Assembly: GCA_030159075.1 (NCBI GenBank)
Contig: BROG01000512.1
Span: forward strand, 124,001-188,000
DNA from: Atrina japonica
Lineage: Eukaryota > Mollusca > Bivalvia > Pterioida > Pinnidae
Length of the DNA stretch: 64,000 bases
Direction of reading: 5' to 3'
Shown here: piece by piece, positions 50,110 to 61,500 of the stretch
Position numbering within the stretch: position 1 is the stretch's first letter
How the letters are laid out: the number at the start of each line of letters is the position of its first letter
Translations under genes and position numbers: made by a program
Notes under the pieces: generated by a model
The model's database searches: none
The model's input: the letters and a program-made list of their open reading frames with translations, nothing else
What the model was told of the DNA's origin: nothing

Positions 50110-50418
50110 TTACATGACTTCTGTTTCTATTCGGAAGTCTTCATCAGCCTCATCCTCAAATCTATTGCCTTCATGTGTACTTGATCGAGGTGTTTGATGA
50201 ACAACATCATCATCATCATCATCATCATCAATTTCTACCTCTATTTCTTGTTCTCCTGTTAAAATTTCAGGCTCAGGGATAGGTTGTGGGCCCCGATCTG
50301 GGGAAGGAATTTTTCTTACTTTAGCATATAGGCCTTCCCGAGGTTCCTCAGTGACAAATGCCTGGTTATCATACATTGGGTTGTAGTTCTTAGACACATC
50401 TGCCGCTATGAAGGATGG
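50110..50418 (-). CDS. Cadherin terminal exon j (cytoplasmic tail, stop)
   Basis: 309 bp from acceptor GAATTTCAG to TAA. Contains NYNPMYDNQAFV (an NP-x-Y-like motif), a Pro-rich stretch (PSPDRGPQPIPEPE), eight consecutive Asp and an acidic end finishing IETEVM. The final E-x-hydrophobic could be a class III PDZ ligand (inference). The Asp run is a GAT triplet repeat and may vary in length between individuals. Confidence 0.92.
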   Translation of the reverse strand, partial: PSFIAADVSKNYNPMYDNQAFVTEEPREGLYAKVRKIPSPDRGPQPIPEPEILTGEQEIEVEIDDDDDDDDVVHQTPRSSTHEGNRFEDEADEDFRIETEVM

Positions 50419-52438
50419 CTGAAATTCAAGAAAATCATGAGTCCATAATCTGCTGAAAAAATCGGATTACCGGTATTATTACCCAAAGCTATCCAAAATG
50501 TGCAGTACACACATGTATTGTAATGATGGCTTATCAATCCTAATTACAAAGTTCTCAAAACTGTCAAGTTAAAAAATGTTCATATATTTAAATTCACATG
50601 CCAAGTATCATTTTGTATAACAGACAAGATAATATGTCATTGTCACCCTTCTAAATAGAATCTTGAAGTTTTCATTGGTTAATCGACAAAACATATCTAA
50701 CCGTATGTCGCTGATCAGGCACTATATATTTCCCGTATCTACCTCTTGATGCATGTTCACTAAATTTGAGGCATCCTGCGATTGTCATGCGACACTATAT
50801 AATTGCAAACATGTAATGGTCCAATGAACAGACACTGAATGGGAATCTCTGGAATGGTAACAAACCTTGAGGAACGCTTCTATAATTTTCTGTTGAAAGT
50901 TCAGAAAGGTGACAAATTTGTTATCCACATTATCATACGGGTGATATGGTTTCATATCACATGTCATAGTTCCTCTGGCTCAGGAAATACGGGGACTCCG
51001 GCATGTGATATGGAACCATATTAGATAACTAATAATATGCATGTGTCAATATTTATTCCACTGAAGTATCATTAAAAGCATTTATTATGGGTGAAATATA
51101 TGTTTGGATCCCTAGTGACAGGCACTTTTTTAAAAAACTGAATGACCATTTAATTTGGTTAACTTGGTAACTTTGGAGGGTGAAAGGTGTGACCACTGAC
51201 CACATTTAGTAGGTGACTGATAAGTGGGGTAAAATTTTATAAAGAAAAGATTTGTAAGAAATTAAAATTGTCTGCTGAAAGGAGGTGACTACTTAAAAAA
51301 TGTGACTGCATGTACATGCTTGCCTGTAGATCTGAAATTTTATTTCACTTGCATATAATGTTATCAAACTTTACACTTCAATACTTTACCCTCAAAAGTT
51401 CCAGTTGACATCTGTATTACAAAAGAACTTACCTCATAACTATGTTGCTGATTCATCACTCTATGTTCTATAATAATAAAGATATGTATATTACTACCAA
51501 AAGAAAATATGTTACTCTTAAAACACAAATAGGTGTAAGTTCATAAATAATTATCTATGTTTTTGTGTGTTTGGATAATTTTTTTCATGCCTGTGTGCAT
51601 GCATTTGTGTTAATGTGTGTGTATGTGTGCCTACATGTGTATGTGTGCATGTGTGTGCACATGTGTGTTAACAATCCATGACAACTAATTTAAATGCGAA
51701 GTACTCGGCTAATGAAAATCTACTTTCTTTTTATAAAATACATGTATTAGGATCATTAAGACTCACTTAAGTTTGAGTAATGATACTGGTATGTTAATTA
51801 TGTTTCCTAGACATCATAAAGAATGACATCTCTATTTATCAAACTTATGGAGATTACTTGATTACTTTTTTGTAATTATCATGTGTCTATGATCTTTGAT
51901 GATAAACATGTAATTGGAAAAAATGACAGAAAAGTGTTCTTCTACTCAAAATATATAATAATAATGATTAAAGCAGGATATATCTAAATAACCATAAAAC
52001 TGGTAATTACCTAAAAGCTTCTGTTTTTCTTTTTTCCTGTAAATATATAAAAATCCCAGAATGTAATAAAAATCACAAAAGAATCATTTAAAGTATTGAT
52101 AATTATTAAGGCTTTCCATTACTACATGTTTATATACAAGGTAGACATATAGTGACTGTTAAAGTGCTCCAGCAATATAAACACATAACTTCTCCCAACC
52201 TTTTACACCTGAGTCAGATTTTTGAAATTCACCTTTCTTACCACAAAAACTGGTAAATTTCACAAAGGTCTGGTGAAATCTATCAAATTACTGGTCTGAA
52301 TGACCTGTAATTTTTACATTTCTGCCAATCTAGATTTTTTGCTTCTTTGAGTGCATGGGTTTTCATTTTACCATAGTTTCAATGCAGTAAGATAACTTAC
52401 ATAGTAATTGAACCACTTCAAATGAATTTCATTTCAAT

Positions 52439-52501
<63 letters not shown>

Positions 52502-55500
52502 CAAAGCCAATACAGAAAGTGCATAAACAATGACCGCTAAAGTGTTTATTATCGTAATTCTGCTAAATACTTACTGTTTCTTTATAAAGCAACAAGGCAA
52601 ATACTGGAAGTGCAATGACAATAACCACTAAAGTTGTTCATTATCGTAATTCTGCTAAATACTTACTGTTTCTTTTTACAGCAACATGCCACCAACAGCA
52701 ACAACAAGGTAAATACAGGAATTGCAATGACATTGACCGCTAAACTTTTTTATTACCGTAATTCTGCTAAATACTTACTGTTTCTTTTTACAGCAACATG
52801 CCACCAACAGCAACAAGGTAAATACAGGAAGTGCAAGGACATTGACAGCTAAAGTTTTTTTATTATCGTAATTGTGCTAAATACTTACTGTTCTGTTATA
52901 CAGCAACATGCCACCAATAGCAACAAGGCAAATATAGGAAGTGCAATGGCCGCTAAAGTTGTTTATTACCGTAATTCTGCTAAATACTTACTGTCTCTTT
53001 ATACAGCAACATGCCACCAATAGCAACAGCAAGGCCAATACAATAAGTACGATGACTATGATCATGACGGCTAGAGTTGCTGTTCTGTCAAAGTGTTCCT
53101 CTTCAGTTGTCGCCAACTAAAAAAATAAATATGTAAATTATAATCTAAGTCACATTCAGCATGTCAAGAGGTTTTGGCTCTTTAAAATAAAATGGTTGAT
53201 ACTTACCTCTTAATTTTTACTAATACTCGTTATTAAACATTTGGGTTTTTTGGGGGGGCAAAACTTGATTTTTTTCACATGTTATCAATATACCCATCTG
53301 TAACATCATCCCATTCAAATTCAAAATAAACCCCAAAAAAACACATTACAATTGTTAAAACATTTGTCTGTAATTAATATAAATCACTAATCAGGTGCAT
53401 AAAAATAAATAAAACATAACTGACATACAGCAAAATATATCTACAAAAATATCATTAGTGCTTAGCAAACTTTGAGTAGTATATAAGTAATTTATGTATT
53501 GTAATGTTAGTCTCATGGAGTTTTGGAAAATTTAAAGTCCGTTGAAAAAAACATGGATACAGATCACGTACATCTTTGATATAATTTCTCTTTTGTTTTT
53601 TATGATTTTAAGATTTTTATATTGTACTGTTATGTTCTTTTTCTTGCTTTATATCTTGGCTCAAAATCGCTTAATTTACCCAATACTCAAACTCAACTTT
53701 TATTTTATTATTTTGATGATAAAGTTATTTTCAAACTTCTGGATGTCATTGAAAAGGAAGTATGTTATATTTGTTTTTCTTTCACTTAAAAAATTGGATT
53801 AAATTTATTATTTCAACACCTTGAATATTGTACTTATATATCTCGGAAGTTTTAACAAATGAACAACAATTTCCACCACTATTTACAGTTGTATGCAATA
53901 TATTTATAAAAATGTCCAATAGCAGTATAGTTTTTTTAAGTGTCTGAAAATCATTCAAATTTAGTTGAGCTTGAGTATTGAGTAAATTGGAAAACTTCAA
54001 GACCTGAACTGGATTACTTAAAGGGGCATCAGCTGTGTTTACCAAAAACAAGATGTGTTTGAGAAACACAAATGCCCCGGTCAAAACAAATTTCCATGCC
54101 TGCCAAAAAAATTACCTCCTCTACCCCGGGGTATAGCAAAGTGCACCCCCAGGAGCATGTGATGTCAGTGAAGTGTGAGCAACCCTTAATTGAACCTACA
54201 GTTTAAGTTTGATTACTGTATCACAATCCAAACTTGAAATATTACACTTTATATGTAAGCGAGAAAGAATTATGGATGGACAGACAAACAGACAAACAGA
54301 CAGACAGACAGAGGAGAATCCAAACACTCTTTCAGGCTGGGGGCACAAAAAAAATACATATTTCAATTTCATCTACTTTTACTACTTGTACTTGATAAAC
54401 AATAACAAATAAGAGCTATACACAGGCATACAAAATTGTGTATTCCTATATATTTTGTGAAAACAAGGTCAGGACCAATGTAATATTCACATACAAATAG
54501 TTAAGGTAGAGTTAATCAATTGCAATTGAAAAAGTACCAAAATTGGGTCTCTCAAGCAATTTTCACATGATATTGGAATTGAAGAATTTTTATGCCTGTG
54601 TATATCTCTTTTTTTTTATTGTATATCTAAGTAGTGATAAGGAGGTATTTGAAAGAAAAAAACACAATGTGCCTTTAACCCAAACTCAGAAATAATACAG
54701 GAGGATCAGCATTTCAACTTTCTATAATGATAATGATTTAAACACTTTAAATAACAATTTGTCATACTGAAAATGAATGCAAATCATTTAACCACCTTAA
54801 AGCTGTCATTGTAACTTTTAAACACATTTTGAATTCGGGAAAAAAAATTATAATGCTTCTGAAACATCCCTGTTTTTTTTTTTCCACAGGCAGACAGTTT
54901 TGTTAAATGTTATCAATATAATCGGCTCACAATTCCGCTATAAAAGGCGAGTCCACAGAATGACCACTATTTCACACCTGTACTCCCAAAGCAAAACATT
55001 GGACAGATGATATGTAATGAAAACATACACTGTACTAAAAAAAAATAAACATTCCCACTAATTTTACATAATAGATTTCTATAAAGATACGTAATAAATA
55101 GATTTTATAATTACAGTGAAACCTTGCTATCAAGACCACCTGAATGACTGACTCAAAGTGGTCTGATAAGTGAGGTGGTCTCTTTAGTGAGGTTCTGTAC
55201 TGATTCAGTGTTAAGGAAGAGATTGGAAAGTCATGGTCTGAATTGTGAGGTGGACTCCTAAGCAAGGTGATATTTAGGTGATATTCCACTGTAGTTTTAA
55301 ATTCATTGTTTAAGTATTCGTAAAATAATATTCACTTTGAACATAATTATAAAAAATAACAAACCAGTAATGTGCACCCTTTCGTTCTGTTGTTTACATC
55401 GCGTCACACAATCTGGTGAACTCAGTAAAGTGAGCAGTTGGGCCGCACCACTTAACCGAAGACAAGTTACACCTTCTCATATTTTTACAAAGATGACTTC

Positions 55501-58500
55501 AAATAAATGTTATAAGAGACAGAGCTGTGAAACATTGCTATCAAATTATGTGAAATGGATGTGAGTGGCCCTGTTCGAATACATATTTCCGAGTTTACCT
55601 TGGTCTGACTTGTCCTTGATTCGTTATTTCGGAAGTGAGGACATTCATATCTTAACAGGTGATCTGAGCTACCGTTTGTTTATAATTTTATGATTTTCTA
55701 ATGGGGAATATGGAATTACATCACATGTTTGTTCTATGCAACTGTAGTTAGACAATGATGACTGATTTTGCAAACTCGTCTTTTATGTGAGCTTGTATAC
55801 AGAAAACTGAACAAATATGACAACCAATGGAAGTAAAACACTAGGGATGCTTCAAAAACTATATTATTATTTTTTTTATTTATTTAAATTAGTTTAAGAG
55901 TTGAGATGACAGCTTTAAGGAGCTGGAATAAACATTATATAATATAAGTATACAATGGTAAATTACAATTGAAAGGGATGGTAGAGTGCTCGATTCGCAA
56001 ATGGAGGATCGCAGGTTCAAGCTTTGGCGGAGGCAGCTGGCTTTTCCTGGATGAGACAGTAAAAACTGAGGTTCCGTGTCACAGTAGGTGTCGGCACGTT
56101 AAAGAACCCTAACTGCTCAATGGCAGTAAGTGCTGATTATAGGCCAAAATTTGAAGCCATTTACCAGCATTTGGCGACGTCTCTATATGAGTGAAAGATT
56201 CTTGAGTGAGATGTTAAACAACAATACAACATACTTCTCTATGGAAATTAACACAAATGAACTTACTTGCATATTTCGAACATACAGCAAATTGAAAATG
56301 TCTGGGTACTTCACTTTCAAATTGTTCAAATCAGACAGAAGTTTAGCCGCAGGATATATGTAGTACTTCTGACCCTCACAGTTTTGACAGACAGCAGATA
56401 TATAAACGTCTGACCTAGAAATTTTAGAAATCATTCAAACTACTAATGATCATTTGAACATTTTATGTAATGGTGAAACAAATTAAGGAAATCCATTGAG
56501 TGAATGTTTTATGAATAATTAGGTGGACGATATACAAGTAAAAAAGAAAAGAAAAGAACAATTTTCAACAGAATTATTACTCAATGATGTCACTTCACTG
56601 TATTTATAAATAGACTGATAATTGGATGGTAGATTTGATAGATAGGTATAGAAATAGACAGACAGAAGACGGACAGACAGATAGATAGATAGAGGTAATG
56701 AGAATTACCATATTTTTGTTGTACCACCATCATCTAGGACATGGTCAACTATAGATGAAGCACACACATAATTGAATATTGGATTGCCAAAATCGTCTTT
56801 AAATCCTTGAAATGTGCTGTAAAAATATATTGTGTAATAATAATATATTGTATAATAATAATATATTGTATAATAAAAGTATAATAAAAATATATTGTAT
56901 AATAAAAATATATTGTATAATAATAATATATTGCTTTAAGCAATATACAGCAACAAAATTTCAGAGGTCTTAAAGAAATGAATGAAATATCTTTAAATAG
57001 TATATACTACCTTTATTGTAAGGTCATCATGATATTATAACATCAATTAGTCATCATGATATTATAACATCAATTAGTCATCATGATATTATAACATCAA
57101 TTAGTCATCATGATATTATAACATCAATTAGTCATCATGATATTATAACATCAATTAGTCATCATGATATTATAACATCAATAAGTCATCATGATATTAT
57201 AACATCAATTAGTCATCATGATATTATAACATCAATTAGTCATCATGATATTATAACATCAATTAGTCATCATGACACAATAAAATACTTTAGTCATCAT
57301 GACATAATAACATTCTATAGTCACCATGGCATAATAACATACTTTAGTCATCCATTATAACATACTTTAGTCATCATGATATTACATCATTTAGTCATCA
57401 TGGCATAAGAACATACTTTATTCAACATGACATTATAACATACTTTAGTCATTATGACATTATAACATACTTTAGTCATTATGACATTATAACATACTTT
57501 AGTCATTATGACATTATAACACACTTTAGTCACCATGAAATTATAACACACTTTAGTCATCATGGCATAATAACATACTTTAGTCATCATGACATAATAA
57601 CATACTTTAGCCATCATGACATAATAACATTCTTTAGTCATCATGGCATAATAACATACTTTAGCCATCATGACATAATAACATACTTTAGCCATCATGA
57701 CATAATAACATACTTTAGTTATCATGGCATAATAACACACTTTAGTCATCATGACATTATAACATACTTTAGCCATCATGACATAATAACATACTTAAGT
57801 TACAAGATACAAGACACAGTATAGTCATCATGACAAATTACTTTCTTATACATTGTTAAATTTATCTTAACTATACAATATTATCAAAATAATTACAACC
57901 TAGCTTCTTATTCTTATCATGACTAAATGACATCTGAAACATATAACTAAATAACCTCTCATAGTTATCATGACTTAATAACACTATACAGTTATTATAA
58001 GTAAATTACATTCTATAGTTATCATTATATTACACATTGTATAATTATAATGACTAAATAACATCCTGTAGTCATCTTGACTAAACAGTGTCATCTTGAC
58101 TAAATAACATCCTGTAGCCATCTTGACTAAACAGTATCATCTAGTCATCTTGACTAAATAACATCCTGTAGTCATCTTGACTAAATAACATCCTGTAGTC
58201 ATCTTGACTAAACAGTATCATCTAGTTATCATAGTTAAAGAAGCATTAGCTGTGTTTACAACAACAAAAATCAATTTTGTCTTCTTTTACTACTTGTACA
58301 TGATGTACAAGAACATATATGAGCTATCCACAGTCATATAAAAATTATATTTTTATATACTTTGTGAAAATAAGGTCAGTTCCATTGTGGTATGCATGTA
58401 TACAAAAAGTAAGATTGAACTGACCAATTGCAAGTGAATAATTACCAAAGTGTGATTATCAAGCAATTCTCATATACATATATAGGAATTTAACAATTTT

Positions 58501-61500
58501 TACGACTGGTTTTTTTTTGCTATTGCATATCAATCTAAATATTAAAAAAAGAAAGAACATTTTTGACAAAGAAAAAAAAAACAAATACAAACAACCACAG
58601 CTAATGCCAAATTAAGAATATCCCACATTCATTGAGTATACTCAGAATGGTCACCTACTTTCTCAGTGTTTGTGCTATTAGGCGTACTTCTGATGCTGGT
58701 TGAGCAATAACTAATTTTACTTCAGTATCTGGATCTGTTACAAATACCTGTAAAGAAAGGTAGCCTTTCATGTTAAAGTGAAAAAAAGTTGAAATTGAAG
58801 ATCTGAAACAACAGAAAAATACCCTCAGTAAAAGCATTTCACTTTACCTTTAATCATTTCATTTTGTTTTGTCATTTTGTATTAAGTAAAAAATAAACTC
58901 CTGAACTTGATACACAAAATCTTACCAAAACTTAACACTCAAAATCTTATCAAAACTTGAGCTTAACACTGAAAATCTTACCAAAACTTGAGCTTAACAC
59001 AAAATCTTACCATAACTTGATCTTAACACACAAATTCTTACCAAAACTTGATCTTAACACACAAAATCTTACCAAAACCTGAGCTTAACACACAAAATCT
59101 TACCATAACTTGAGCTTAATACACAAAATCTTACCATAACTTGAGCTTAATACACAAAATCTTATCAAAACTTGAGCTTAACACACAAAATCTTACCATA
59201 ACTTGAGCTTAACACACAAAATCTTATCAAAACTTGAGCTTAACACACAAAATCTTACCAAAACTTGAGCTTAATACACAAAATCTTACCAAAACCTGAG
59301 CTTAACACACAAAATCTTACCAAAACTTGAGCTTAACACACAAAATCTTACCATAACTTGATCTTAACACACAAAATCTTACCAAAACTTTAGCTTAATA
59401 CACAAAATCTTACCAAAACCTGAGCTTAATACACAAAATCTTACCAAAACTTTAGCTTAACACACAAAATCTTACCAAAACCTGAGCTTAACACACAAAA
59501 TCTTACCAAAACCTGAGCTTAATACACAAAATCTTACCAAAACTTTAGCTTAATACACAAAATCTTACCAAAACTTTAGCTTAATACACAAAATCTTACC
59601 AAAACTTTAGCTTAACACACAAAATCTTACCAAAACTTGAGCTTAATACACAAAATCTTACCAAAACCTGAGCTTAATACACAAAATCTTACCAAAACCT
59701 GAGCTTAATACACAAAATCTTACCAAAACTTGAGCTTAACACACAAAATCTTATCAAAACTTGAGCTTAACACACAAAATCTTACCAAAACTTGAGCTTA
59801 ACACACAAAATCTTACCATAACTTGATCTTAACACACAAAATCTTACCAAAACTTTAGCTTAACACACAAAATCTTACCAAAACCTGAGCTTAACACACA
59901 AAATCTTACCAAAACCTGAGCTTAACACACAAAATCTTACCAAAACCTGAGCTTAACACACAAAATCTTACCAAAACTCGAGCTTCAGCTGTCAGTTGGC
60001 CATCATCAGCAGTTACCACCATTTCAAATGTTTGTCTTGCGAAGTTGTTCATTAACACATTATTAGAGATAATGCCAGAAGTAGCATCAATGGCTAGTGC
60101 ATTATTTGTATTTCCACTCTTGATTTTATAAACCACAGATTCAGGTGTGTCTTGATCTGTAGCCTCTACCTTTATGATGCTTTGTCCCAGTGATGCACGG
60201 GTAGATATACCTGTAAATACAAACCAACATATGAAGATACCTTCACTGTGATGAACATATTATCTTAGATATATGACATTAATATTACATATTATTTTAG
60301 ATCTATTACATTGATATTACATAATATTTAGATCTATTACATTAATATTACATAATATTTAGATCTATTACTAAGCATGTCATGATACATCTTAAATAAT
60401 GTTTATCAGACTGTGCTGTTTATCAACGAATAATTAATTTTTATAATTCACATCCCATCCTGTGTCATAGTGTCACTCTATTAAAAGATTATTTAACTTA
60501 TGGTTTTGAGAATGTGATCTCACAAACAGGCGGTCTTCTATGACAATGGTCATACAAGACAGAGTGTCTCACAAGACAGGTGGTCCTCTATGACAGTGGT
60601 CTTATAAGACAAATGATCTTCTATGATCTCATGAAGACATGGTTTTCTATGACAGTGGTCTCACAAAACAGGTGGTTTTCTATGACAGTGGTCTCACAAG
60701 ACAGGTGGTTTTCTATGAAAGTAGAATAATAAGACAGATGGTCTTCTATGACAGTAGTCTCACAAGACAGGTGGTATTTTATGACATTGGTCTCATGATT
60801 AGACAAGTGGTCTTCTATGACAGTAGTCTCATGAGACAGGTGGTATTTTATGACATTGGTCTCATGATTAGACAAGTGGTCTTCTATGACAGTATTCACA
60901 AGACAACACAATTACAGTTGCCATAGAAAAAAGTAACACCTATGTCTTGCTTTTATGACTTCCTCACAACGAGACAAAAATCTACGGTAAAATCATTAAA
61001 ATGATACTAAGACATAAAAATAATTAAAAAAAAACATTTAGGAAATACTAGCAAAATCACTCAACACTGACCAGAACGAACGAACAAACAAACAAACAAA
61101 CTTACACTCATGATATAAAGATGTGGTAAAAAGTGGTGGATTATCATTTGTGTTTCCTATCTGTATAACAACAGTAACAATGCTGGGATCCAGGGCTCGT
61201 CTTTGCCTATATCGGATGACTGTATAATCACTAATATTATTTGTTGCCTGGACATCAATCCTAAAGGAGCTCTGTACTTCTCTATCTAATATCTTGGCAA
61301 CTGATAGTTGTCCAGTTGTTGCATTCATTTTAAACATTCCTCGCTCATTTCCACCTTAACAGAAATGATAAACAGTTTAATTTGATTGATTAAATCTTGT
61401 TTAAAAATATGTACAGATTACACATATATTAATTTCTCTAGTTGGTATTGAGGGCAATAATTATAAAAGGAGTACTAATTGTTGAAGCAAATGGTATAAA

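Noticed and set aside
57387..57779. 130-codon minus-strand ORF (VCYYVMMAK repeats)
   Set aside because: Translation of the 27-bp minisatellite.
58900..59971. CRISPR-like array
   Set aside because: Units are contiguous with no unique spacers, and the genome is an animal's. The unit matches the adjacent splice junction.
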